Shown here: positions 43,884 to 56,700 of the stretch, one piece after another
Numbering within the stretch: position 1 is the stretch's first letter
How the letters are laid out: each line of letters opens with the position of its first letter
Origin: Sialis fuliginosa
Lineage: Eukaryota; Arthropoda; Insecta; Megaloptera; Sialidae
Length of the DNA: 64,000 nt
Direction: 5' to 3'
NCBI GenBank assembly: GCA_961205875.1
Contig: OY540820.1
Coordinates: 3,100,001 to 3,164,000, forward strand
The notes under the pieces: generated by a model
Told to the model about the DNA's origin: nothing
The model's database searches: none
What the model saw: the letters and a program-made list of their open reading frames with translations, nothing else
Position numbers and translations under genes: made by a program

Positions 43884-44212
43884 GATTACATTAGGATAGT
43901 AAGTAGTAAAGTACGGAGGTAGAATGCATACTCTACTACTTACTATCCTAATCAGGGTGTCCACTTTCTGGAAAGTCTAAAAGTGGTCAGGGAAAGTCAG
44001 AGAATTTATTTAAAATTCTGAAAAGTCAGGGAATTTATTAATTTTTGTTTAGAAAGCCAGGGAAAAAATAAAAAGGTCATTGAATTGAAAGTATAAAATT
44101 TTCAAGTTATGACAAAAAAAAAAGGTCTTCGAATATTATTTCTACACATTCTTGCTCCGGGGCCACCTGAGTCAGGGAATTTTATTTCCGAAAACCAATG
44201 TAATCGAGGCTT
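43884..44212. mobile_element. ATTAGGATAGTAA MITE split by CAGGGTGTCCAC MITE
   Basis: The tiny palindrome 43884-43950 is followed at 43954 by the left end and internal parts of the CAGGGTGTCCACT element. The AATGTAATCGAGGCTT flank then resumes at 44197, as at 12380. Confidence 0.6.
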
Positions 44213-44225
44213 TAACATAACTGAC

Positions 44226-44615
44226 AAGGAGACCACATTCTGCATCACAGACGTTGAGCATTGTCATATGTTGTGGCATTTGAGAGGACCCTAGTACATT
44301 TTTCTTATGCATTCAAAACCGGCGAATGGGCATGCGATGAGTTTTGAATTGAACCGTTTCTGATTTGAGCTCAAAATTGGAAAAAATTGATTATTTCATA
44401 AAGTTTTTGGAGTTTTAATGCATTAAAATATTGTTTTGTCTTGGAACTTCTTTTCTTAATCTCCTTCAGTCATTCAGAAAAGCTTCAATTCGAAACTCAT
44501 CGCATGCCTATTCGCTGGTTTCGAATGCATAAGAGGAATGTACTAAGGTCCCCTCAAATGCCACAACATATGACAATGCTCAACGTATGTGATACAGAAT
44601 GAGGTCTCCTTGTGA
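44226..44615. repeat. Inverted repeat, arms of about 140 bp
   Basis: 44226-44365 and 44480-44615 mirror each other (GACGTTGAGCATTGTCATAT, GGGCATGCGATGAGTTT). Chance ORFs in both arms end with the same peptide, VEHCHMLWHLRGP, because of the repeat. Confidence 0.65.
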
Positions 44616-44619
44616 GCTT

Positions 44620-45825
44620 CAAACAATAAATTATATTTTATTAACTTTCGCGAAGGTAATACATTAAATATTTTCTTTAAAGAATTCAAATCTAGCTTTG
44701 TCCGTGGAATCATGTAAATATTTGTTTTTATTGAAGAAGTAAGAATCATAATGATATCGGTATGAGTGCAGTGATTTGTGTTTAGATATGCGTGTAATTT
44801 TTTTCCTTAAGTGTATATACATAGTTAATTTTTTTATTGTTAGATGTCAGTATGTGTTTTCTTTATCTGTGTATTGCAGTACACAAATCGATTTATAAAA
44901 TAGATCGTAGATCATAGTCTATATGGTTCTTTCTACTTCTTCAATTTAATAATATTAAGAGGTTAATAAAAGTTGGCAATTTCCAAGTCATAAATAATTT
45001 GAATGCACATTTTTTGTTTTTAAAATATGTATTTATATAAAATTAAGTAGCTTAAATAAGAAGTTATATTTATTTTAAGCTTGCTACATTTCATATTCTA
45101 ATGATTAAGAAAGCATGGTGTAAAAATTATAATTTATAAACAAATATATTTTAAAATCAATATGTATATTATTTTGTACCTTAAACTACAGTGTTCTTTC
45201 ATTTAATTTTATATAGATATAAATGACTGACTACCAATTATTGATACAAACTTTTGGACAAATATGAGATGATGATTACATTTAACTGTAAAAAAATTAT
45301 ATCAATATATTTTTATTATGAATTTATACATCAACTATTGAAATCAATCAACACTATTTATTTTTCGCATGTAGATTTACTTAAAAATGTACATTTAAGT
45401 AGACAGTTATTTTTTCTATTAAAATACAATTGAATGCAAGAGCATCGTAGTGTAAATATATGAACATCCAGTTTATATTATATTAAAATACAAACAAATA
45501 TTCCAGTCTACCCAAAGTTATATTTCATAATTTGGTTATCGATATGGATAATATTATAAAAGCTATTTACTATTATTTATTTTTAACTAATAATTTTTAG
45601 TGTTGATTATTTTAAAATATTGTTTTCTATTAAATAATGTAATTTAGAAACATAGTTTTTTAATAATGTGTATTTGAGATAAGGAATCATCTTTATGTTG
45701 AATAAAATTAATATTCTATAGTATTGACTTTTAATTAATTCTCAAAAAAAATCTTATTACTCTTTAATTATCCTTCAAATATAAACATAGATTAACAATA
45801 AGTGTATACACACCGACATTAACAA
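44620..45825. other. AT-rich spacer
   Basis: No reading frame, RNA gene or repeat copy recognised. Confidence 0.4.
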
Positions 45826-46462
45826 AGAAAAATGGCCATTACCAGAGGGGTGGGGGGATTTTCCCATTTAAAATACACGTTTTTTTGATTTTTCAAAGAC
45901 CTCATGAAGGCATTCCTGGTACTCATATTCCATATCTAGATGGATAAATTATATTTATGATTCATCGTTGATAACTATATGGGTCATTGGGTCATTTCAT
46001 CAAGAGAAAATTTTTAACATTTTTTTTTGTACAATTTCTGGATAATTATGTCAGAAGAACATTTGACAATAAAAATATTGATCATGAAATAAAAAAATTT
46101 GATTCTAAAATTAGAATTGAAAAAAAAAATTGGTTGCACCAGTTAAAAATTGATATGGAATGACAACGTTGAATCAGAAGTTTACTTTATCCATCTATAT
46201 ATGGAATATGAGTACCAGGAATGCTTTCATGAGTATTCTAGATTTTTAGAAAGAGTTTAAGACACTCTAGTACGCAGGTCTTTGAAAAATTGAAAAAACA
46301 CGTGTATTTTAAATGGTAAAATCACCCACCTCTGGTAATGGCCATTTTTTAAGAGAGAAGGTTAAAATTTTCAATATTTTTTAAAAATTATTTAGAGCTG
46401 ATTTGGGGGGGGGGGGGGGTAAAAATTCGTTCCAACCTCATCTAAGGACCACCCTAGTATAT
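45826..46462. mobile_element. Foldback element family C, copy 2 (partly deleted)
   Basis: Same arms as 19375-20095 (CATATTCCATATCTAGATGG, GACACTCTAGTACGCAGGTC) and the same end, CATCTAAGGACCACCCTA. Part of the centre is missing. A 15-G run lies at about 46407-46421. It ends about 100 bp past the receptor gene's stop. Confidence 0.65.
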
Positions 46463-46566
46463 ACACTTACAGTCTGATCATTTGCGGAAGAATAATTAAC
46501 AAGTATTGAAATTGATAAATACGATTTTACAATGAAATTTATTAGTTCTGTAACATGACAATTCAA

Positions 46567-49500
46567 TTAAGGAATCAATGCTAGTAACATAATAAAATAT
46601 ACAATTATGTAAATGACAAGTGTTAATCTATCAATAATTTTTCCTAAAAGCATCCATTCCTTAGTAAAATCTTTTACTGTTTCTGAAGCAACTAAAGTTG
46701 TTACATCTTCATGTTCATTATCGCCAGAAACAGTAGATATCTAAAAAATTACAAATTATACGTATTTTTACTTTGTACTTAATAAGTAATTAACTTACTT
46801 TAATATTGCTTTGAGACAGTAACAAAAATTGACCAAAACGACTGTTTAAAATGATCGCTGTAAATGATGATAGCCATGTAGGAGGTAGAAGAGTAGAACT
46901 AATCAGACTTCTAATTAAAACTGTCTCTAATACTGCAAATGTAACCATTATCATTGAGTCTTTGAAAAAGGTTACTGAAATTAAAAAAAACGTATCAATT
47001 TATTATATTTTTGTATTACAAACAAACCCTAGAGATATTGAAATAATAATTACAAGATCTGCAGATACAAATACGCTATACTTTATATAAAGCCCGATAA
47101 CTAACTAATTAAGATCTGAACAATTAACATTGGCACTCACAGAAGAAAGTTCTTTTATAAGCGCCTCTCTCGAACACCACAATCATTGCAACCCCTCACG
47201 GTTTCGGATGACTGTATAAATACTATTTGTCAACTGCATAAAATATGTAATAACACCGTTTTACCTGAGTATATTTGTGCAAATATTTATTACTTTTCTA
47301 CTAGAAATATACATAAATAAATAAATTTCGTATAAATACAGTTTCATACAGTGGCGTAGTAACGGGGGAGTGGGGTCGAATCCCCCCTCCCCGAAATATT
47401 CAGTGTTCTAAAAAAATGTTTTTACCCCCCCACCCAAAATTTTTTCTTACTATGCCACTGGTTTCATAAGTGTATGAATCTAGTAATAATATGGTATTTT
47501 CATCAGATATTTTCATTGATTTTAATGTATCTTTTACTAAAATCATAATTTTTACAAAAATACTTCGGTATATATAGCAGGGGTCAAAACTGGTCAGTAA
47601 AATCAGTAAAAGTAAGTTTTTTGTAACCCAGTCAGTTAAAGTCAGTTTTTTAGAAAAATGGTCAGTTTTTTGGGTTTGGCACTCAAAGTTCTCACATCGG
47701 AGCCCTATTTATCATGCAAAAACTCATTATTTGACTTAAAAATGACACAACTATCGTGAAAAATATATTCAAATTATAAATAATGTTCTATTTTGTTTAC
47801 TATTTGTATATATTATCAACTTTTAGAAGATATTTTATGACATAATTGTAACGTAAGTATACGTGAACATATAAACAACACAATCTCACCCTAGCACTGG
47901 CTATGCCAAGTTCGGTGAGAAAAATTAATTTCGATTTTTGTTACTTTTGTTATGAACATAATAAAAAGGTGGTAAGTGTTGGCTATGGGGATGGTGGAGA
48001 CCAAAAATTATAATAGTATTTTTTTAATACATAACACCTACATTTTTTAACTTGGTTCAGATAGTCAGTAAAAGTCAGTATTTTTAGATTTCTGTGTCAG
48101 TAAAATCAGTATTTTTGAACAATGAACTTGTTTTGACCCCTGATATAGTTATATAGTATACACAATGCAAGAATAAAAGATTTAAAAAAACGTATTTATA
48201 CTGAATTGTTACCATAATTTGTTCATGAAAATACCACATAATACAGAGTAAAAATTTTCACAATAATACGATCATTAAACAGTGTAAATACCGTTGTTAT
48301 ATTTATACCGTATTCTGGAAACCGTGAGGGACTAGTTTGCAGGTGTCTCTATGGCCTGTTATTCTTACCTATATTTGGACATTCTGCTCCGTTAGGTGGT
48401 AACTCCCAATGTAAATACTGCAAAAATGTAAAATGGCAGAATAGACTAATACCAAACAAATAGAATCTTTCTGGTGTTGTTGAACTCAACCAGATTGATG
48501 CTACTGCGAGTATTCCCATAACTAATAAATAAAAAAATAATAATCATTTCAAAATTGACAGTAATTCCTCAATAACATACTTATAGCTGGAACTATAATT
48601 GTCGCTATCTGTGAGCTAGAATGCCTTTTTATTGTGAATATGAACTCAACGTGTGGAAAAGTCTGATTTGGTATACTCGAATATACTCCAGGATGAAACT
48701 TAACAGTTAAATTAAGTAAATCCCACTCTTTGTTTGGTTTAAAATCTTCTTTAAGTATCGCTTTTTTACTGGATATATTGAAATACACCTCTTCACCAGA
48801 ATGGATCCAAGATCCATATCGCATTGAACACGTTTGTTCATCGAAAGGCCAAAGTTTAATGTTTGGAATACATATTGCAGTATGTTGAGATGGTGGCACG
48901 CATCCAACATTTCCTTTATATGTAATTAGACAATTGGTTGTTGTAAAAAAGCTATCAGGACCTTCCATATTTTGCCTGTTGATTTTTAATTTGATTAATG
49001 AATTTATATACAGGGTAATTCAGCACTGTCGTGCCAAACTTGGACAGTAAATTAAGAAATATATTTTAAGCAAAAAACATTGTATGAATATGTGTCAAAA
49101 AATTTTCCGTGAGGGGACTACAGCCCTCCAAAGATTTTAGTCAAAATTAGTTTTTATTTAATATCTTGAGAACCCATTGTGATACAGTTATGAAATTAAA
49201 TTAGCTACAGAGTTTAATATTAATAAGTGTTATTTATTTTCAGTATCAACTAATAGTAATTTAGACCAGGGGTGTATGGGGCCAGTGGGCCCATCGATTT
49301 TTATCTAGTATTTTTTTGTTGCTGAGTTGAACACTTATATAAGATTGTATGACACAAAATACACAAAAATATATTTTGCTCATTTATCATAGGATAAACC
49401 GCTTACGAGAAATATCGATGCAAAAGAATGCATGCAGAATTTTACTTAATATGGATGTTCTATCTGTTCTATGATAAAAAATCAAACAAAAAGTTAATAT

Positions 49501-52500
49501 GAATATACCTCTAAAAATTCATCCTTGTCAACAAAAAAACTTTTTAAGTATCGCATTTTAGTTATGTTAGTAAACTACATGTAACAGTAATAGAACTGGC
49601 TACAGGTTTAAGAAGACAATCATAGAACAAGAATATAAACTTATTTTTTTTAATTAGAAGCAACCGTATTAAGTAAAATTTTGTATGCTTTCTTTTGCAT
49701 CGATATTTCTCGTAAATGGTTTATCATATGATAAATGACTAAAGTATATTTTTGTGTCATAAAATCTTATACTAGATAAAAATCGATGGACCCACTGGCC
49801 CCATACACCCTTGGTCTAAAGTACTATTGGTTGATACTGAAAATAAATAACACTTATTAATATTAAAAATCCTGTAACTAATTTAATTTCATAACTGTAT
49901 CACAATGGGTTCTCAAGATATTAAATAAAAACTAATTTTGACTAAAATCTTTGGAGGGCTGTAGCCCCCTCACGGAAAATTTTCGGACACATATTCATAC
50001 AATGTTTTTTGCTTAAAATATATTTCTTAATTTACTGTCCAAGTTTGGCACGACAGTGCTGAATCACAAATTATTATTTTTTGTTATGACGTCGAACTTG
50101 TAAACAAAAATCACAAATCATTTTTCATATCAGTGGCGTACTAAGATGGCAAAATGAGAGAAGAATTTCATGAAGATGAAAAAATTGATAAGATAAACAA
50201 AAAGGTTTTCATAAATTGCAGGAGGGCAATATTAATTTTTAAGGGGCGCCAAATTTGACGTTGCGTGGAGAGAGATGCCTAACTCACATTTTGTCCCGGA
50301 TACCAACCTTCCTTAGTCCACCACTGATTCATATTACTAACATAAATAAATAAAATTATAATTACGAATTAAATAAAGCTATATCAGGAACCCAAATTGA
50401 AGTACTGGATATATGAATTGATTTTAATCCATTATAATTGTTTGGTTCCCATTTTAAATGTTCATCATTCCAGTTCTAAAACACACTAAATATAAATATT
50501 TATATATTTTTCATGTATAGGGTAAGTGGGGGGAAATGGGTGGTATGTTTTTGAAATTCAATCCTACAGGTTAAAATATTTTTAAAAATTAGTGGGCAAA
50601 TGGCCATTAAAAGAAAACTTTAAAATATATATTTACATTGGTTTTAATTTGTACAAATTTTTTTTTCACATAAAAAACTGCATGTAAAGTTAATTTCTAG
50701 AAACTTGCTTTCTTTTTCAAAAAAGGTTGTGAGGAATTAAATTAATAATTAAACATTAAGATATTGTCATGTTTTTGTAAATTTAAAAAGTACCACAAAA
50801 TTTCCCACAGTGGGGGAAATGGGAATAAAATTTTCCACCCCCAACCACCTCATCATCAGTATTTGTAAAAAAGTAAGGGTATTAACATAGCTTCATACAA
50901 GTATATACTATAATAAAATGTTTAATTTTAAAAATCATACTTTTTTGTGAAATATTTTTTAGTGCGAGAGCTGATGACATATTTTTCTGCCCCATCTGAG
51001 CACTAGGCAGACTTACGGAAATCGTTTATTCATGTGTTGTACATCATGGGAAAAATAGTCCCAACCCCCATACCCGGGGATAAAGGGGTTTAATTCCTTA
51101 GTGAACATGTAAAGAAAAAGTGCATTTTTGCCCCATGTGAGCACTAATAAAATCACCACAGGGAGTTAATTTATGAAAAGTTAGATAGTGAAAGTGCAAT
51201 GGGCAGACGCGTAGGGTGGGGATAAGGGGCAGGCAGACGCACTCAAAGATGCAATATTTTTTTTGAAAATTGCCCCATTTGAGCATTGATGAATTTTGGA
51301 GGGATGGCAGTTTTTGATCTGTAGATGATCAAAAAAACAAAGGCAGATGCGTAGGATGGGAATAAGGGACGGGCAGACGCGCTCAAACATGTAATTTTTT
51401 TAAATGTCTCATTTGAGTATTGATGAATTTTTTGAAGGATGACAGGTTTTGATCTGTAGATGACCGAAAAAACACAGGCAGACGCGTAGTGTGGGGATAA
51501 GGGGAGGGCAGACGCAATTGAAAGTGGCAAAGGGTTGTAAAATTTTTAAAAACATTGTATCTTCGGTACTAAATATTCCACCGATGATATCAAATACATT
51601 TTAGAATCATCTAAGTAAGAAGAAAATATGTCTCTTGTAGTTTTTTTGATGTTAAGTACCGTTTTGCTGAAATTTATAAAACTCAAAGTCCCAAGGTCCT
51701 GAGTTCGAATACCAAAGAGTTCTGTTTTATTTATTTATTTTTTGTTTTTTGTTTATTACACAGAATAAGAAGAATATAATCAAAATATAATAAAAAAAAT
51801 TTCAGCGCCTACTTTTTTACACGTTTAATATTTTTTTTTAGATTTTCATATTAATGAAATTTTTCCTTTTCGTGTTAGTTCGAAGTAAACAAATGTGTTT
51901 TCAAAGAACTAATGTGTTATCCAGAGAGTCATTGCGGACAACTTCAAGCAAAAAAAATAATTACAAAACAACCCAGTTAAAAAAATAGGATAACACTTTC
52001 AATTGCGTCTGCCCATCCCTTATCCCCACACTACGTGTCTGCCTGTGTTTTTTCGGTCATCTACAGATCAAAACCTGTCATCCTTCAAAAAATTCATCAA
52101 TGCTCAAATGAGACAATTTTCATTAAAAAAATTACATGTTTGAGCGCGTCTGCCCGTCCCTTATCCCCATCCTACGCATCTGCCTTTGTTTTTTCGATCA
52201 TCTACAGATCAAAAACTGCCATCCCTCCAAAATTCATCAATGCTCAAATGGGGCAATTTTCAAAAAAAATATTGCATCTTTGAGTGCGTCTGCCTGCCCC
52301 TTATCCCCACCCTACGCGTCTGCCCATTGCACTTTCACTATCTAACTTTTCATAAATTAACTCCCTGTGGTGATTTTATTAGTGCTCACATGGGGCAAAA
52401 ATGCACTTTTTCTTTACATGTTCACTAAGGAATTAAACCCCTTTATCCCCGGGTATGGGGGTTGGGACTATTTTTCCCATGATGTACAACACATGAATAA

Positions 52501-53434
52501 ACGATTTCCGTAAGTCTGCCTAGTGCTCAGATGGGGCAGAAAAATATGTCATCAGCTCTCGCACTATTTGTAGTCAAAGTGAAAAACATGTTTCAAATAA
52601 AATAAAACTTATGTCGACAAAAAATTTATTGTAGCTTTTTTAGATGACAGTGTAGTAACTAGAGGCTCGGGGGCAAGATGTGACCGAAGGGCTCCCAGAA
52701 TATGCAAAATAAAAATTTAAGACCTTTTTTTAATTTTTACTTGCAAATTTAACACTTCTTACTAATTTTAATGAATAATAAGTGTAAAAGTTGGAAATGA
52801 AAAAAAAAGTAAAATTTGCAAGGATAAAAAAGTCATTAAAATCTAAATTTGTAATAAGTGTAACATTTTTAAGTTAGAACTAAATTTAAAAAAAAGTTTT
52901 TCGCTGCCGTGGGGATCCCGGGGCACTGCCTCGGTGGTAGTTACGATCCTGAAGGCATATCAAGCAAATGGGAATATTTCTAAAAAAATACCACCTATAA
53001 TTACCCTTCATACCCATTTCCCCCCACTTACCCTATACTCTTTTAAATTAAAAATACTTACAATAGGCATCCAGCTGTGTACAGTCATAGTGTTCATTCT
53101 ATCATTCTGAAATTCAATCAATATAATACATTTTAATTACAATATATAACATAAGATAAATAATAAATACTTACATAATCAAAATATTTTAAAACCAGTT
53201 TAAAATTAACTACAGTACGATTACCATCATGTATTACTGGTCTAATGGTTGTATCATAATTACACAGTAAATCTTTCTTCAATTTATGAACTTGACTTTT
53301 TGGGGTATCATTATCACAATTACCACTAAATACTGGTGTCACTGAAATTATTAAGATTTATGAAAACATAAAAATTAAAAAATATATAAATAATTACCTA
53401 TAACACAAAATAATAAAAATACATAGAAAAGCAT
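46567..53434 (-). CDS. Divergent nicotinic acetylcholine receptor-like subunit (non-alpha)
   Basis: A Cys-loop ligand-gated ion channel subunit of the plasma membrane. Eight exons on the - strand: 53434-53398, 53341-53175, 53106-53062 (the 45-nt exon typical of nAChR genes), 50475-50366, 48975-48581, 48521-48369, 46974-46799 and 46740-46567. All borders are GT/AG and the frame closes at 418 aa. The first exon is a hydrophobic signal peptide (MLFYVFLLFCVIG). The extracellular domain has a Cys-loop, C155 to C169 with 13 residues between, containing WPFDEQT, and W176 of loop B. Loop C lacks the vicinal Cys pair, so it is a non-alpha type. TM1 starts near residue 240, with TM2, TM3 and a C-terminal TM4 after it. 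Oddities: the TM2 pore sequence is unlike a canonical nAChR (TPER where GEK is expected, aromatic residues in the pore) and the TM3-TM4 loop is very short. It resembles divergent insect subunits such as Drosophila beta-3, but orthology is not settled. Confidence 0.88.
47349..47460. mobile_element. CAGTGGCG-family hAT MITE, exact TSD, receptor intron 6
   Basis: 112 bp, ends CAGTGGCGTAGTAAC and CTTACTATGCCACTG, flanked by GTTTCATA on both sides (47341-47348 and 47461-47468). Confidence 0.88.
47578..48142. mobile_element. hAT-like MITE, CAGGGGTCAAAAC ends, receptor intron 6
   Basis: Ends CAGGGGTCAAAAC and GTTTTGACCCCTG. The interior has many AGTCAGTAAAATCAGT words. The flanks share ATATAG, but the TSD is ambiguous. 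Confidence 0.7.
49012..50066. mobile_element. Large palindrome in receptor intron 4
   Basis: Arms of about 440 bp centred near 49541. ATTCAGCACTGTCGTGCCAA at left mirrors TTGGCACGACAGTGCTGAAT at right. CTTGAGAACCCATTGTGATA and CATCGATTTTTATCTAGTA occur in both arms. A fragment of the same family runs off the right edge (63918-64000). Confidence 0.8.
50131..50326. mobile_element. CAGTGGCG-family MITE in receptor intron 4
   Basis: Ends CAGTGGCGTACTAAG and CCTTAGTCCACCACTG. Flanks TTTCATAT and ATTCATAT differ at one base. The interior is A-rich. Confidence 0.7.
50517..53037. mobile_element. 2.5-kb foldback element in receptor intron 3
   Basis: Ends TATAGGGTAAGTGGGGGGAA and the mirror TTCCCCCCACTTACCCTATA. 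Arms 50943-51530 and 51990-52577 are close mirror copies. Each contains three tandem sub-repeats with GGCAGACGCGTAGGGTGGGG. Because the arms match, the chance ORFs on - (51098-51530) and + (52035-52428) translate to the same peptides. No transposase. Confidence 0.8.
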
Positions 53435-53733
53435 TGTGCTTGTAAAAAAATTATACTGAACTAATTTCCAAAACTTTTATAGGGATACACACACCAACTT
53501 GTAATATAATATTTTTACGCCCACTAAAAGTATCTATATTTGCATTGATATGTAATTATGAAGGGATATCTTATATTTACCCAAATGTAACAAAATGAGT
53601 AAAAAATAATCACATTTGATTTGTATATATTTTTTGATTAATATAAAAACATATTTATAATATATTATAATGTACAAAATATTTACAATTATATTCTTAT
53701 TTATAATTGATTTAAAAATTAATAAAAAGTTGT

Positions 53734-56700
53734 TTATGATTGACCATATTTTAATTTGTTTTTGAATTTTTTAGGATTTAGCCCATAGGCTTTCAGTCGT
53801 TCATCTGAAATTACTTCTACGACCTTATTAATATTTTTATTATGTTTCTTATTTTTTATTTTCGATTTATGTTTTTCATTTTTATTATCTGTATTTTGCA
53901 GATTTGATTTTTTCTTTTTATTTCTGTTATTATTCGTTGAAATTTTTACAACTTCATTTTTATTTTTATGTTTTTGTTCTTGATCATTTGTAATTTCTAG
54001 ATTATCTACTTTCTGTTTCTTTTTCAAATTTCCAAATTTATTTTCATTACAGTTTTCATCACTTATTTTCCGTTTCATTTGTTCTGACTTGTTCATTTTC
54101 TTTTTAATCTTTTTATTTTCATTTGTTTTAATTTCATCGCTATGAGTTACTTCATTAATTTCCGAATCTTTATTTTTACTCAAATTTTTCTTTATGTCTT
54201 CATCTTGCACTTGTTTTATACTTTTATCATTTTCACTTTTTTCATTTACATCTATTTTAAACACCCCATTTTTCTTTTTATTCTTTTTTCTCACAATATT
54301 GTTATCCATTGATGATTCATTTTCATCATCTGTGTTTTCATATAAACTTGGGAGTATTTTTTTTTTTAAATTTTCATTCTTTGATTTTCTCTCGTAAGCT
54401 ATCAAATCATATTTTTCTACATTTTCTGGACGAATCTGTATAGCTTTTTTCAATGAACACCATTTATTTAATTCTTTGTCTTTAGCAAAGAGAATCTAAA
54501 AAAATAAAAATAAAAATGTAGGCACTATTTTGTAATTCAATGAGATAGAAATAATTTAAATATTACCTCTTCGGTGGTGAGACCAAAATTATTAGGAATA
54601 ACTTTTCTGTATTTAAACCTGCAAGGTAAATCACCAATGATGTCTTCGTAATCTAGTTTGTAATATTCGTCTAGATATTTTTCATATGTCGAGTTGCTTG
54701 GATCAAATACAGGTTTTGGTTTTGAAAGAATCTCGGCTAATTTTGTTTTTCGTCTTCTCTTTTTTCTTCCACCTGAGTTTTCCATCATTTCCGGGGCTAA
54801 TGATGTTGAAGGTTGATTTGGATCAAAGTCACAATCCATCTATAAAAATACATATTAAAATATTTTAATAAAATTTAAAAAGACAAATCAAGCAAGAAAA
54901 TCAAAACTGAGATTAACCAATGAAAATAATATTATACTCACAACAAAATCATCATCTTCACAATAAGGTTCATAATTTTCATCTAATTGTTTTTCATTCC
55001 AACGATCCCAATTTTCTAAATAAAGAATAAAAATGATTCAAAAGTGAAATTGCAGTTACGATATTGTTTTCGTTGTATTTACCTATTTCAAGTTCTTCAT
55101 CAAAATCTGGAAATTCAGGTTTCTGCTCACCTTCTTTACCTTCATAAAACGTGTCATCAAAAATCTCTTTCATTCGTTTATCGTGATTCTCTGGATCAAA
55201 ATCACCATCAATGTCTTCATCCTATTTAAAAATACAAATATTAATACATATTCTAGTTCTCTTATAATTTAACAAATGCATTTTGCTTCCTCGCAATATC
55301 GAAGATACAAGAAGCTTTGTGATCGTTTTAGATTGTCACAAAAAAAAATGTTCTCCGAATAATCAGCCAAATCTATGTAAAGGCATGTTTTGTATGCTCT
55401 TTCCGAGTCTTTCTATCTGTCCGTACGTGTATCTGTCCCTTGAATCCTTGTCACACACGACTCATGAACCACTGAACCGATATTATTGAAACTTGGTCGG
55501 ATGATTGGGTCTGGCTTGAGGACGGTCCCATTTCAAAATCATCAAAATCGTGTGTAAGGGGGAGGGGTGACATCCCAAAATATTTATTTTTTCAAGATAT
55601 CTCAAGAACAATACGTTACGTGAAAATTTTATAGAATATTTTTTGTAGATCATTAAATTTCCTATAATATGGGTCTAAAACGTTTGATGTAAAATATTCT
55701 CTTCCAAAGATTTATCTTAATTTATTTTAAAAAAACGTGTTTTGTTTTTCAAAATTGATATTTGCTTGGACATATTAAATGTCATTTTGACGTTTGCATA
55801 ACTTTAGATTTAGATTGAAATTGTAAAAAAATTAAAAATACATATATGAAAAAATAATCAGGTGCGTCTTAAGAAAAATTTTGAACTAATATTTTTTTAG
55901 TAATATTGTATAAAAATTAAATGGTTAACCAATTCCAGGCAATTTATCTAAACAGTATCGGTTTTTATTTAAATTATTGAATAATTAACTACCTTTGGTG
56001 AATTTAGCACGAGGAAGCATTGTGCATTTACTTGGCAGATGTTTTTTTTACTTACATTAAATAAAATATCTGGATTCCCAGTGATTTCTTTAAGTTTTTC
56101 TAATTTCTCTTCAAGCTCTTTTCTTTTCATAGCTTTCATTTGATTTAACTCTTCCCGTTTTTGCTGTTTTTCAGTTTCTTTCCTAGCTCTTAACTCAACT
56201 CTCTTTTTCTTACGTTTATCACTTTTTACACGTACTGAATTTTCCATAGTTCTTGGATATCGTTTGATCTGGAAATACAAAATTTTATCTACAACAATAG
56301 AAATATTGAAGTTTTTATGTAACTACTTACAAATTCTTGGTCAGGTTCTTCAAACCTGAAATTGTATTTTGTTTCAAATTGTTCTTGTTCTTCTACAGCT
56401 TTTTCATCTTCAGATAAGTCTTTATCTGAAACGTGTACAATTTCTTCATATGATGGAATATAATCATCATCATTTTCTATAAACCTATAACAATTATCTG
56501 TAATTAGCACTTTTGTTTTTCAAGAAGGGCAAAACATTAACAAGAATACTAAACCCAAAAAGATATAGATTTAGTACCCTGAAACAAAGATATTTATTTA
56601 TTTTTTCTTTACCTTTTATTAAGCATATAATCCCTAAGAAAAGCTTCTCCTCGATCTAAATTTGGATCGTCCCAATAATCTTTCAATGGTTTTAATTCCT

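Noticed and set aside
51098-52428. Matching ORFs on both strands (peptides with CVCLPLIPTLRVCPLHFHY)
   Set aside because: Identity is explained by the inverted-repeat arms, not by coding selection; no known domain.
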